A stretch of 64,000 nucleotides of DNA from positions 189,535,022-189,599,021 of the forward strand of contig CAKMRJ010000001.1 in the NCBI GenBank assembly GCA_928212115.1, read 5' to 3'. How positions within the stretch are numbered: the first letter of the stretch is position 1; each line of letters starts with the position of its first letter. This document shows, in pieces, positions 1 to 10,939 of the stretch. Origin of the DNA: Lactuca virosa. Its lineage: Eukaryota > Streptophyta > Magnoliopsida > Asterales > Asteraceae. The notes under the pieces were generated by a model. It was not told the origin of the DNA. It made no database searches and worked only from the letters and a program-made list of their open reading frames with translations. Both the position numbers and the translations under genes were made by a program.

Positions 1-465
1 GATATGAGTTGTTTACCTATGAATGAGTTTTGTGCATTGATTGCACGTAACGCATCAGTAACTTGATGTTATAAAACGTGCCTTTGTGTACAATCAACAA
101 GTATAGAACAAGCATATGAGTCGAAGTTTAATCTGTTCCTTCTAGAAATAGAAGCGATATCTGGGCCCCCTCGATGATTTTGGTGTTGACCCATGTACCG
201 GGCCCGGTCAGAACTAATTTATGTGTTCAGTTAAGTTCTTTGTCCAAACAAATCGGAAATCGAGAAACAACTGCTAGACAATAAGTAAGACAATTGTTTC
301 CATGTATTTGTCCGCTGATATATCATGAGAGCAGAGGAATTATATGATTACTTATCTAAAAATGGCGCTTCATAGTTCACAGAGTTTTCGAGAGCTACGA
401 TTGCCCGGTTGGTTCCTGAAGTAAAAAAGGCAAATACAGTTATTAGACTTTCCAAGTGGGAGTCC
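1..465 (+). mobile_element. 3' internal tail of an upstream Ty1/copia copy
   Basis: Non-coding. It aligns along its length with 6880-7246, the stretch between RNase H and the 3' LTR of the next copy: both carry the gggcccggtcagaacta block, the gtatttgtccg block and a polypurine tract just before an LTR. An LTR at 466 is therefore preceded by the 3' end of one element and followed by the primer site of another, so this is the end of an upstream tandem copy cut by the window edge. Confidence 0.8.
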
Positions 466-1261
466 TGTTGGATAAAGTGTCTAAGTCCATAACTTATTTG
501 GATATACTTGACCCGACCCGGCATGGTCCATTTGGGTTGCACTTCACCCAAAACGTTGGGATAATTTTATGAGAGTTGCATATCTTACGATTTATTAATA
601 TATTATAAGTTATAATATATTATATAAAGTCATGTTACCTAATTAGTTTTAATCTTGAATTAATTATGAATTAATTTAGTGATTAAAGGGAGACTAATTA
701 AATCATGGGCTATTATATTTATATGGTGTGGGCTAATGCTCATTTGGGATGGGCTAAGCTTATATGGAAGTCCATGGATGATCCATGGAGCTTTTACCCA
801 TGGATCCTTGGAAGAGGAAAAGACATGGGTTTATTAGGGTTTCACCCTAACCATGTACACTATATAACCAGCTTATGTTGCATGAAAAAGACACTAATGT
901 GTGTGTAAGTGTGGTGGCCAAAATCAAGAGTTAGTATACTCTCTCATACATTTTCCAAGTTTGTGGTGATTTGTGATTTCCATTTGAGGCATTCCACATT
1001 ATTGGTGCTTGGCTCTCAAACTCCAAGGAATCAACAATCAACAACAAAGGTATGTAATTCATACTAGTTCTTTTATGGGCAAAAGTACCCATGCCATGCT
1101 AGATAGGTTTATAAACCTTGGAAAATAATATTTTGCATATATCTTAGACAAACATAGATCCAAGGTTTAATAGGGTTGCATGTACACTTAGGAAGTGTTA
1201 GAATGCTCAAAACCCAACAGCATGTACACCATAGGAGTGTTAGAATGCTCAAATCCCATCA
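466..1261 (+). repeat. LTR shared by two tandem copia copies
   Basis: Starts TGTTGGATA and ends CCCATCA. A polypurine tract lies directly before it and an initiator-Met primer site directly after it, so it is both the 3' LTR of the upstream copy and the 5' LTR of the element at 1262-7246. A TATA box (tatataa, 861-867) lies mid-LTR. At 796 bp it is clearly diverged from the LTR at 7247-8011 (765 bp), with many substitutions and small indels by eye, which suggests an old element or a pair that did not arise together. Confidence 0.88.
861..867 (+). promoter_or_regulatory. TATA box in copia LTR
   Basis: The motif tatataa occurs in a conserved context (cac before it) that recurs in the other LTRs of the family at 7655-7663 and, on the minus strand, near 25855-25862. 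It is the likely RNA start region of the element. Confidence 0.5.
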
Positions 1262-1262
1262 G

Positions 1263-1274
1263 TGGTATCAGAGC
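1263..1274 (+). other. Primer binding site, initiator-Met tRNA
   Basis: TGGTATCAGAGC lies one base after the LTR end and is complementary to the 3' end of plant initiator-Met tRNA. This is the usual minus-strand DNA primer site of plant LTR retrotransposons. It fixes the LTR end at 1261 and the plus orientation. Confidence 0.93.
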
Positions 1275-2078
1275 CTGGTTTGTTTATTTGATACTTGATG
1301 CAAAAAAAAAAAATTGAAAATCGAAGTTTTGTTCAAAAGCTCGTATCAAAATTTCAAGTTTTGTATATGTACCTACGATTCTTGAATTTTTTGATATGAA
1401 CATTCATAACATATGAGTTTAGAAGATCATAGAAATTATGTGCTAATAATTGATTAGATTAATTCTTGATCTTTATGTGTTTTAATGGAGTCCATAACTA
1501 GTTCTTAAGTTATGGATGACCAAAAGTCACATTTATAAATAACCATTAAAAGAACACATAGGTTACAAAAAATGAAGAGTCTTTTCATTTAATAACCATT
1601 AACTCATAAGTTATGAGAAATGAAAATTTTTGAAAGTTTACAAATTTGCCCTCAAGTTTTGGAACATGTAAAGTCATATTAAAAACGTTAGTTTCCAACC
1701 CCTAAATTTTAAAAGTTAAAATCAACCTTATACTTTATAATATTATAAGTTTAATAATATTTTATATATGTATAAGATCAAGTCGTCTTACCGCTATTAC
1801 GCTCATTATTCACGACGCCGGTCTATAAGGGGGGTATAAGGTTGTTGCCTATAAAATGGCAACTTAATGGGTGTTCACTCTCACCCACCCACGCTTCCTT
1901 CCTTGATCGGTGGAGGGTCGTTAGCCGAACGGGTAGGACAAGGACTTATAAATTCTCATTAAAAGTATAATGATAATACTAAAGTAACTAAACTTTATTG
2001 AATTCCAATCTTAGTTATTTTAGGAAAATGTGAATAAGGTGCTAATCCATGAAATTACACTTTACACTTTGTTAAGTC

Positions 2079-2114
2079 GTTAGTGGAACGTGTGTGGTTA
2101 ACCGGCACACTAAC
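2079..2114 (+). other. Leader stem-loop SL1 of copia family
   Basis: Arms gttagtg (2079-2085) and cactaac (2108-2114) enclose a loop containing gtgtgtggttaaccgg. SL2, about 50 bases downstream, has almost the same loop but a different stem. The same pair occurs in the two minus-strand copies. Function is not known; a role in RNA dimerisation or packaging is an inference from its place between primer site and gag. Confidence 0.6.
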
Positions 2115-2161
2115 TTGAACTTAACAAGGTAGGTAAAGGGTGACTTAATGTTTATCATAGT

Positions 2162-2196
2162 ATCGATGAGCGTGTGTGGTTAACCGACACATCGAT
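2162..2196 (+). other. Leader stem-loop SL2 of copia family
   Basis: Arms atcgatg (2162-2168) and catcgat (2190-2196) enclose gcgtgtgtggttaaccgac, nearly the loop of SL1. The loop holds the self-complementary octamer GGTTAACC, which would allow loop-loop pairing between two RNA copies. The octamer is kept in SL2 of all three elements in the window. Confidence 0.6.
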
Positions 2197-2574
2197 TAAG
2201 GGGTATACATAAAGGTACCAAGTAATTTGCATGGTTACTTCACACCTTGTTTTGTGATCCTCGGCATCGCGCATCGCAAAACTTGAAGGGCACACTCGAG
2301 ATTGAAACATGCCATTGATGAAAGTTCAATGAATCTCAAAAATCTAGGAGTTCTATTTCTAAACCAATTAAAACCTAATTAAATATTTCGTTTTTCATGG
2401 TGGAAATTGTGAATCGTCATTCACCTACCTTCAAATATCTTATAGCTTAGATTACGACCATCCCTCTTCTAAGTTATAAAATATTGTGTTGGGTCCTAGC
2501 CTTAATATTACATTTGGGTGTTTTGTTAAGGACTATCTCTATATCTAATCTAATCTATTCCCTCTTCTTTTCAG

Positions 2575-3440
2575 ATGTCTTCCAATAAAATGCTTCTGGC
2601 TCAACCCTACTAGCTCCTTCTCTCTCATGAATCTTGTGGGAGAGTCATCTTGATGGGTCCAACTTTACAGATTGGATCAGAAACATCAGGATGGTCACTC
2701 GGTATGAGAACAAAGAATATTTTCTCGACAAGGAGCTGAAGGTACCCGAGCCAACTGCTACTCCTGAAGAGCTTGCTGATATGAGGTACATGAAAGAGAT
2801 TGCTACAAAGTGGCATGCATCATATGGCCACCATGACAGCCGAGCTCCAAAAGTCCTATGAGGACTATTATCCTTTTGAGATGCACCAGGACTTGATGGA
2901 CCGCTACCATCAAAGTGCTCGTCAAGAGCGATATGAAATAATCTCCTCCATGATAACAACCCGATGAAGGATGGTGAACCCATCACGGGCCACATGCAGA
3001 AAATGCAAAGGTATGTGGACTGTTTACTGAAGCTGAATGTGAACTTCCTTGAGGAGTTAGCAATAGACATCATTTTGCATTCCTTACCATCGTGTTATGA
3101 TCAATTCCGCATGACATATCACATGAACAAGGAAGAAGTCACCCTCAGCAAACTTCAAGGACTCTTGAAGACCGCCGAAAGTGGTCAAAAGGGTAAGTCG
3201 TGTGTTACTACTCCTACTATCCTACTCCAACTGCGGCCAATGTCTTGGCAATCGGGTATGGCAAAGGGAAGAAGAGAAAGAACCCTTCTAAGGGTACTAA
3301 GGGTAAGACCTTGAAGGCTCCTCTTCAAGCAAACCAAGAAAGGTTTTGTCACTCCTTCTGCTAACCCTAATGAGGCTGAATGCTTCTATTGCCATGAAAA
3401 GTCGCACTGGAAGCAAAACTGCCCAAAGTACCAGCAAGAT
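2575..3440 (+). pseudogene. Copia gag, frameshifted
   Basis: Gag packages element RNA into cytoplasmic virus-like particles. The ATG at 2575 begins MSSN as in the minus-strand copies, but the frame is lost within about 12 codons and resumes in other frames at 2634-2861 (gag N-terminal part with LDGSNFTDWIRNIRMVTRY) and 2964-3314 (LKLNVNFLEELAIDIILHSL, the usual copia gag core). A zinc knuckle, CFYCHEKSHWKQNC, with all four CCHC ligands follows at about 3380-3425. At least three frame breaks exclude a working protein. This copy keeps the knuckle that copy B has lost. Confidence 0.82.
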
Positions 3441-3926
3441 TTGAAGGACGGGAAAGTAAAACCCAACCATGCAGGTATATACACTATATTGTCTAATAAC
3501 TCACCTCATTCTAAGGCTTGGGTCCTTGATACAGGTTGTGGTATTCACATATGTTGTGATTTGCAGGGACTAAAAAGAAGTGAGAATGTGGAGCAGGGAA
3601 AGATAAACTTGATCATGGGAAACAGGAAAGCTTCACCTGTCACCAAGATAGGAGTTTATTCCTTAGTGCTAAATAGTGGGTTTACATTAGATTTGAATAA
3701 ATGTTATTATTCGCCAGAAATGGCAAGAAATGTTATTTCCTTTCATGCATTGTATAAACAAGGTTTTACCTTTTATTTTGATAATAATAATGGTAGTATT
3801 GATGCTTTCTTTAATAATGTTCTTTATTTTAAAGCATTACCTTGTGATGGCTTGTATGAAACTGTATCTGTTGTAGATAATCTAGAAATAATGTATTGTG
3901 TATTAACTAACTCTCCACTAGCTTAG
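3441..3926 (+). pseudogene. Copia protease segment of pol
   Basis: Open frame following the gag knuckle, holding the aspartic protease active-site triad in WVLDTGCGIHIC (about residues 28-39). Downstream it keeps the MGNRKASPVTKIGVYSLVL and CYYSPEMARNVISFHALYKQ blocks that link protease to the integrase region in copia polyproteins. A single-base frame change near 3915 ends this frame at a stop just before the conserved LWHCRLGH motif, which continues in the next frame. Confidence 0.85.
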
Positions 3927-5048
3927 ATAAAGCATCCTTATGGCATTGTCGTCTTGGACATGTAAGCAAGAAACGCATAGGCCAACTCCAAAAGGATGGA
4001 GTCTTGGAGTCATTTGACCTAAAGTCAGATGATAGTTGTGAATCTTGTTTGCTTGGTAAAATGACAAAGTCACCTTTTACTGGCACTTGTGCTAGGGGTG
4101 AAGGTTTGTTGGACCTCATACACACGGATGTGTGTGGACCCTTCAGAACCGCCACAAGAGATGCTAATCGGTTCTATGTGACTTTTACTGATGATTTTAG
4201 TAGATATGGATATGTCTACCTAATCAAGCATAAGTCAGAAACCTTTGAGAAATTCAAAGAGTTTAAGCAAGAAGTGGAGAATCAGTTGGGCAGGAACATT
4301 AAGATGCTTCGATCCGATCGTGGTGGTGAGTATCTTAGTACTGAGTTCCTTGACTATCTTAAGGAATGTGGGATTGTCTCACAATTGACACTCCTAGGAC
4401 ACCATAGTTGAATGGTGTAGCTGAGAGGCGCAATCGGACCTTGTTGGACATGGTTCGTTCCATGATGAGTCGAGCTTCGCTACCAATCTCATTTTGGGGG
4501 TATGCCTTAGAGACTGCCGCCCATATCCTTAATCTAGTCCGTACAAAGAAGGTTGCCAAAACACCTCACGAGGTGTGGACTGGAAAAGTTCCCATCTAGA
4601 CCACATCAAGATTTGGGGTTGCGAGGCTTTCGTGAGACGCGAGACTCACGATAAGCTTGAACCCCGAAGCGAAAAGTGTATTTTCATCGGCTACCCACAG
4701 AAATCCTTTGGATACATCTTCTACAGACCCACTGATAATGTGGTCTTTGTAGCAAGAAGAGGATTCTTTCGAGAGAGAGAATTCATGAGCCAATGAGACA
4801 GTGGGAGGCAAATTGACCTTGAGGAAATTCAAGAGTCAAGTGGTGAAGGAACCTCAAACCCTAGCCCTCAACCTGAGGAGGAAACTCCTGTTGAGCCGAC
4901 TGAAGAATTTATACCTCTGAGGCGTTCCACCAGAGTTAGGAATGCACCTGAGCATTTTTATGGTTTTCATATTACTGCAGAAGGTGAGACACTTATCAGT
5001 GATAACACACTGGTAAATCTGGATGAGCCTAACAACTACACGGAAGCC
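3927..5048 (+). pseudogene. Copia integrase and linker
   Basis: Pre-integrase zinc region (WHCRLGH, then CESCLLGKM) leads into the catalytic core, which inserts element DNA into the chromosome. Core residues visible are the Asp of HTDVCGPF, the Asp of LRSDRGGEY and the Glu of NGVAERRNRT, so the DDE triad is present. The frame is broken after QLTLLG, again near 4599 and at a stop near 4796. The C-terminal linker (SGRQIDLEEIQESS, then EFIPLRRSTRVRN) continues to the RT start. The minus-strand copies show the same order. Confidence 0.82.
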
Positions 5049-6203
5049 ATGGCAGGCCCTGAGGCTGCTAAATGGAAAGAGGCTATGGATAGCAAGATAC
5101 AGTCCATGTATGACAATCAAGTTTGGAACTTGGTTGACAATGTACCTGATCGTAAGATAGTTGGGTGCAAATGGATCTTCAAGAAGAAGACCGACATGGA
5201 TGGTAATGTACACACTTATAAGGCACGACTGGTTGCAAAGGGTTATTCTCAAACTCCGGGATTTGATTATGATGAGACCTTTTCACCAGTGGCCAAGATT
5301 AAGTCTATTAGGGTTCTGTTAGCCATTGCTGCATTTCATGATTATGAAATATGGCAAATGGATGTCAAAACCGCTTTCCTTAATGGAAAGTTGGCTGAAG
5401 ATGTTTACATGGTTCAGCCAGAGGGTTTTGTCAGTACAGAGTACCCCAGTAGAGTGTGTAAGCTCGAGAAATCCATTTATGGATTAAAACAGGCACCTCG
5501 CAGATGGAATCTTTGCTTTGATGAGAAAGTCAAAGAATTTGGCTTTTCAAGGAGTGAAGATGAATCTTGTGTCTATATCAAGGCTAGTGGGAGAATAGTC
5601 AGCTTTTTGGTACTGTATATGGATGACATACTACTCATAGGAAATGACATCCCAACCCTGCAGGAAGTAAAGTCCTGGCTTGGGAAGTGTTTCGCTATGA
5701 AGGACCTTGGAGAAGCTGCCTATATCCTAGGGATAAGGATTTTGAGAAACAGGAGTAAAAGACTAATTGGACTTAGTCAAAGCACCTATGTGGACAAAGT
5801 GTTGAAAAGGTTCAACATGCATAACTCGAAGAAAGGAGAGTTACCCATCCAGAGTAACGCCAGATTGAGTAAGACACAAAGCCCTAGTACTGAGGCTGAG
5901 ATAGCAGAAATGAGTCGAATACCTTATGTTTCAGCCGTAGGATCGATCATGTATGCTATGACATGTACTCGACCTGATGTAGCCTTTGCTTTGAGTATGG
6001 TTAGCAGGTATCAGGGGAACCCTGGCAAGGCACACTGGACTGCGGTAAAGAATATCCTCAAGTACCTACGGAGGACTAAGGACTGGGTCCTTACCCTCGG
6101 TGGCAGTGAGGACTTGAGAGTTGTAGGGTACAATGATGCTAGCTTTCAGACTGACAGGGATAATTTCCGCTCTCAGTCGGGCTGGATCTTTACTCTAAAC
6201 TGA
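5049..6203 (+). pseudogene. Copia reverse transcriptase
   Basis: The longest open frame in the window (384 residues), a copia-type reverse transcriptase that copies element RNA into DNA. It begins with the AKWKEAMDSKIQSMYDNQVW block, then GCKWIFKKKTDMDG, the MDVKTAFLNGKL motif, PEGFV, KSIYGLKQAP and the catalytic YMDDILLIGND (about residues 195-205). It runs on through TRPDVAFALSMVSRY to a TGA at 6201. The minus-strand copies read on through this point (NGGAVTWKSSK), so the stop is a lesion before RNase H. The minus-strand copies have YVDD instead of YMDD. Confidence 0.92.
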
Positions 6204-6608
6204 GGGGCAATTACTTGGAAAAGTTCCAAGCAGGAGACAGTGGCTGATTCCACTTGTGAATCAGAGTATATAGCAGCAAGCGAGGCAGCAAAGGAGGCTA
6301 TGTGGCTAAAGAACTTCATCGGAGACCTTGGAGTTGTACCAGCTATAAAGGAGCCAATGGAGATTTTCTGTGACAGCAATAGTGCGGTTGCCTTAGCCAA
6401 GGAACCAAGAGATCATGGGAGATCCAGACACATTGACAGAAAATATCACTTCATCAGACATCGAATAGAAGAAGGAATCCTCGTGGCAAAGAGGGTATCA
6501 TCGGATGAGAACCCAGCAGATCCCCTCACGAAGGGACTGACTCGAGCTAAGCATCTCCAGCATGCTCGGAGCATAGGGCTGAAGGATGATATTAGTTTTA
6601 GTAGTTAG
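6204..6608 (+). pseudogene. Copia RNase H, end of pol
   Basis: RNase H removes RNA from the RNA-DNA hybrid during replication. Visible blocks are STCESEYIAASEAAKEAMWL, IFCDSNSAVALA and SRHIDRKYHFIRH, the usual copia RNase H series with acidic residues in the E and D positions. It is separated from the RT only by the in-frame TGA at 6201-6203 and ends with TAG at 6606. The ending KGLTRAKHLQHARSIGLKDD matches the other copies. Confidence 0.9.
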
Positions 6609-7246
6609 ATAATCTTGAAATTTGTAAAATGTAATTGACATTTGATGATAAATAAAAGCTGTTATTTATGAGTAAAGTGTTGCTATCTCTTGTCAATCGT
6701 TTACTATTATTTCTTTTTGCATGTTTTGACTTCCAGAATAATTATGTTATGGTTTATATCATATTATTCAAACTCTCCACAGTCGGTCATATGTTGGAAG
6801 TAGATATGAATCAACATTGTCATGGGTTGGCTTGTAGAGGTTTAAGATGTTAGACAAAGCGGGGCTACAACACTCATGAGTAATTCAACAAGTAGTAGAG
6901 CAAACATATGAGTCGAAGTTTATCTGTTCCTTCTAGGATTAGAAGCGATATATGGGCCCCTCGATGATTTTGTTTTGACCTATGTACCGGGCCCGGTCAG
7001 AACTAAATTGATGTGTTCAGTTAAGTTCTATGTCAAACAAATCGGAAATCAGGAAACAAATGTTGGACAATAAGCAAGACCATGTTCCATGTATTTGTCC
7101 GGCTGATATCTAGAGTAGAGGATTATATGATCACTTATCTAAAATGGCGCTTCATAGTTCAACAGAGTTTAAAGAGCTACGATTGCTAATCGGTTCCTAA
7201 AGTCATACTTGCAACTATAGTTATTAGACTTATCCAAGTGGGAGAC
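6609..7246 (+). other. Copia 3' non-coding region with polypurine tract
   Basis: About 640 bases between the pol stop and the 3' LTR, without a credible frame. It is conserved in all copies of the family (gggcccggtcagaacta at about 6988). The plus-strand primer, aagtgggagac, abuts the LTR at 7236-7246. Confidence 0.8.
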
Positions 7247-8011
7247 TGTTGGATATAGTGTCTAAGTCCATAACTATATTTGGTATGTACTTGACCCGAC
7301 CCGGCATGGTCCATTTGGGTTGCACTTCACCCGAACAATTTATGGATAATCGTTTGAGAATAGTATAAGTTATTATTTATTAATATATTATAAGTCCTAA
7401 TATATTAATATAAAATCATATTATTTAATTAGTATTGATCTATAATTAATTTAAAATTAATTTGGAGATCAAAAGTATGACTAATTAAATATGGGCTCTT
7501 GTATTTATATAGTGTGGGCTAATGCTTATTTGGAATGGGCTAGGCTTGCATGGAAAGTCCATGGATACTCCATGGAGCTTTAACCCATGGATCTCATGGA
7601 AATGAAAAGACATGGGTATTAGGGTTTACATGGATGTAACCCTAATCCACCACACTATATAAAGGAGGCTTTGGTTCTTGAAATTGCACTAGTTGATGTG
7701 TGTAAACTAAGAGGGCCGATTTCAAGAAATTTGTGACTATTCTCTCAAGTTTCCAAGTTTGTGGTGATTTGTGACTTCCATTTGAGGCATCCACATTATT
7801 GGTGTTAGGCTCTCAAACTCCAAGCAATCCACTACTACTACAACGTAAGTAATTCTACTAGTTTTATTTGATTCAAGTACCCCATGCCATGCTAGTTAGG
7901 ATAAGAACCTTGGAAAAATAATTATTTACATGTATCTTAGTCAAACATAGATCCAAGGTTTATAGGGTTGCATGTACACCATATGAGTGTTAGAATGCTC
8001 AAATCCCATCA
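7247..8011 (+). repeat. 3' LTR of copia array
   Basis: TGTTGGATA..CCCATCA, 765 bp, preceded by a polypurine tract. TATA (ctatataaa) at 7655-7663. The sequence after 8011 is unrelated gypsy-type DNA, so the array ends here. The 5-base right flank is caata; its left partner would lie outside the window. Confidence 0.9.
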
Positions 8012-9310
8012 CAATATTGTTGAGCGGTCCGGATAGACTGAAGGCCGGTGGGGCATACCAGTCAGGCCGAAGGCTCGGAGAACGGTCCAGACAGGCTGAA
8101 GGCCTAGAGAGGCGGTTCAGACACGATGAAGGTTCAGAGAGCGGTCCAGACAGGCTGAAGGACTGGTGGGGCGGCCCAGCCATGCTGAAGGCTCTATAGG
8201 CATTTGTAGATCTATTTTCGGGTATTGAGTATGCTGCTATGCTATAGCAATCAATAGATTTGTCTCCTGCTGTTGATTATGCTGGTGGGTATGCTGAAGA
8301 CTCCGGTGTATTTCTGGTTTGATTGGAATTTGTTATTGAGATCAGACGGAGTGCAGAGGATCTTGCTGATCTCATCAATTCGGAGTGTCTCCGAGGTTTC
8401 ATCTTCTTGGATCTGGTAATGCTCCAGTTGGGGACTGGGAGTAGATCCGAATGGATATGCATCAGCTATAGGAAGGTTTGGAATTAGAATATCCTGCCCT
8501 TCAGGTTCTGGGTACCTGGGGGCTGGACCAGATGGGAGACTAGTGGTGTCAGCAGTAAGTGGAAGAATGTTTTCACCCAGGATAGCGAAGAGTTGCTAAG
8601 ATAGGGCATCCCGGTTCGACAGGTTTTGAAAACTTGGTTAGATCTTGCTCCATATTATATATGGCAACACTTCGTGTTGGGGAGGTTACGACGGTCCTGC
8701 TCGATGTAGTAGGCCAAGATACCCGGTGCGGACCGACGATGAGTCATAGGAACAAAAGTTTCAGGAGAGAAAGTAGAATTGGGGTAGAGGGTTGGCAGAC
8801 CAAGATGGTACGGTTAGACTGAAGGCCTGGTAAGGTAGTTCAGTCCGGTCAACGCCCGACGAGCGGTCCGGGGAGGTTGTAGGCCCTGAGAGGCGGTCCA
8901 GTCATGGCGAAGGCTCGGTGTACCCTAGGTTGGTAATCTATGGAAGCATTAATTGTCATAGCAGCGGGTAATCTGCGGTTCTATTTCTGGTGGGAAACCT
9001 CGAATTATCAGGAGTTGGTTAATCATTCTAAAGGGATCAGTGGAATGGAAGCAGCATCGGTCAGTAGATAAGGACTGTCAGGAAGACAGACCGGTTTCGG
9101 GATTCCAAATTTCAGGGTTTCGGTGAGGTGGGAGTGGTTGTTTCGTGAGGTTATAAATTGAGTGTTTTCAAGATAGTGATTTATGTTGGGTTGCTCACCT
9201 TGGAAAATCATTATGAGTTCGAGTGGTGGAGGTGCCCCTCAGGATGTCGGGTTGTGAAGGACGGTAAGGAATGATTTCGAGGACGAAATCGAATTTAAGT
9301 GGGGGAGAGT
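8012..9310 (+). mobile_element. Decayed internal region of a Ty3/gypsy element
   Basis: The copia array interrupts this element. No open frame survives. A weak reverse transcriptase trace at about 8428-8470 translates to a GSRSEWICISYRK-like stretch resembling the gypsy MCIDYREL block. The end has the ttcgaggacgaaatc sequence commonly found just before the stop and polypurine tract of plant gypsy elements (9277-9291), followed by a purine-rich aagtgggggagagt at 9297-9310. It also holds blocks of the GC-rich minisatellite found in its own LTR. The domain trace is weak; the 3' end signals are good. Confidence 0.6.
8034..8195 (+). repeat. About 29-bp GC-rich minisatellite, 6 units
   Basis: Diverged units of the form gcggtccagacaggctgaag plus a short variable tail follow head to tail. 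The same unit builds an array inside the LTR at about 10940-11185 and single units occur near 8840-8900. Units differ at many positions, so this is an old array. Confidence 0.65.
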
Positions 9311-9404
9311 TGTTACATCCCAAGTTTTGTCATTTGTAGTCCATGGGGATGGAAGGGAAAAGTCATGAAGAGCTTAAGGGCTAAATTGTAATTTTGGGAC
9401 CGGG

Positions 9405-9500
9405 AGGAGTACGCTGTGCATACATAAGGGTACGCTGAGCGTACTAGGGCGCGCCCTAGTACGCTGGGTGTACACTTGTGTACGCTGTGCGTACTCATAA
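9405..9500 (+). promoter_or_regulatory. Palindrome cluster upstream of LTR TATA
   Basis: Several tacgc(t/c)..gcgtac palindromic motifs, including a perfect 28-bp palindrome at 9438-9465 centred on ggcgcgcc. The cluster ends about 35 bases before the TATA box. A second set of the motif lies at about 10097-10212. Related motifs sit at the same position in the unrelated solo LTRs near 28700-28905 and 56345-56530. Confidence 0.5.
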
Positions 9501-9532
9501 CAGAAGGAAACCCTAATATCTTGGGTTGGGGG

Positions 9533-9540
9533 CTATATAA
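9533..9540 (+). promoter_or_regulatory. TATA box in gypsy LTR
   Basis: ctatataa followed at the expected distance by a C/T-rich stretch (tctctcctcc), a plausible RNA start region on the plus strand. Confidence 0.5.
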
Positions 9541-10939
9541 ACATCCTTAAGACTCATTTCTCTCCTCCTTCTCAGCATCTATCTTCCTGAAACGTCCCCA
9601 AACCCTAGTTTTCTGTGTGAGTGTGAGTTAGTGTGCATTTTGAGCTCTTGAAGGTGAAGACATTACATCAAGGAGTTGGAGAAGAAGATCAAGCTTGTAG
9701 ATCTGAAGTTGGTTTGTGCCCAAGAAGCTCCAGAAGGTATAAAGCTTGGAACTTTACACTTGTATGAGATAGATCTAGTCATTCTAGCTTTATAGAAGAA
9801 TTCTTGTCCCAAAAGTCCCAAAATGGTGCATGTCATGATTTGGACAAGATGAGTTGTCCTTTCAGACTCTTGAAGGGGTTTTGAGTGTTAAAAATGAGGT
9901 CCCAATGGCTTAAGGTGTCCCATGCATCTATTAGGAAGGTCTTAATGGATTAAGACCTTAGATTAAGAGCTTTCTGGACGTCCAAAGTGTTAAAGTTCGA
10001 GACTTTATAAGTCTTAGACACATTTGGTCACTAGATCTGAGGTTTGGGCTTAAGTGCTTAAGTCATTAAGCACTTATTAGAGTTTTGGCAAAACTGACGT
10101 ACGCCCCGCATAAGGTTCTGTACGCCCAGCGTACTAGGTCAATGACCCGTTTTCCAGTCAACGCGAGACTCGTGTATGCCCCCCGTAGCCTTGGGGTACG
10201 CCCAACGTACGCCTTCTGTGGAGTTTTGGTGATTTGGGCTTCGGGTGCTGGGCTGTTTATGGACTAGTTGGGCTTGGGGCTTTGCTGGACTTTATGGATA
10301 TGGTGTTTTGGGCAAGTCTTGGTAGTGGATCTTGGAGTTGGGCCCATTTATGAACTTGGGCCCAATTTGGTAAATTGGGCAAATATTGGGTCTTTCACAT
10401 ATGAACTTATAGATAATGGACTGGTGTTGGGCCATGGCCCAAATGGGAGAAAAGGCAAAATAGAATATATGGACCTCTCAGTCAGGATTGATAGCCCACT
10501 TGATGACTCAGCTTTCGTTATTTTGGATAGTTCGGAATTTTCGATGAGTCAGCACTTCGGGAGTTGATACTTCAGTTCAGACCGACATTGCGAGGTGAGT
10601 TATCCTCACTTTATCAACTGGGTCTAAGGCACCAAGGCCTACCCTTTCTCGAGTTGTATGCTGGTATTTGCTAGATATGCTTATTGATCTTTTAGATGTG
10701 CATCCTGGTAGTTAGGATGGTATTGTGTTTAGTGACCTGGTCAGGTCGGAGTCCTAGTATATAGGATGTTGCTATGTTTAGTGACCTGGTTTAGGTCGGT
10801 ATCCTGGTTAGGATGTTGCTACGCTATATGATCTGTTAGACCAGTTGTTTATATATGGACTGTTATGTTTATGTGAACATGATTGTTTGGTGTGGGAGTT
10901 GGGTTGAGACGGGTCCTGCTTCGTGCTGTAGGCCAACAT

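Larger units (their letters stand above)
1275..2574 (+). other. Copia 5' leader (non-coding)
   Basis: About 1.3 kb between primer site and gag with no open frame of note. It matches the leaders of the minus-strand copies (about 32640-34148 and 61500-62996), including the block before gag and the two hairpins annotated separately. Unlike those copies it lacks the ACTCG-T-CGAGT palindrome cluster next to the primer site and the long TA microsatellite. Confidence 0.75.

Noticed and set aside
10085..10567. Frames of 60 and 99 codons in the gypsy LTR
   Set aside because: Inside the LTR and built from repeated ttgggc words. No conservation evidence.
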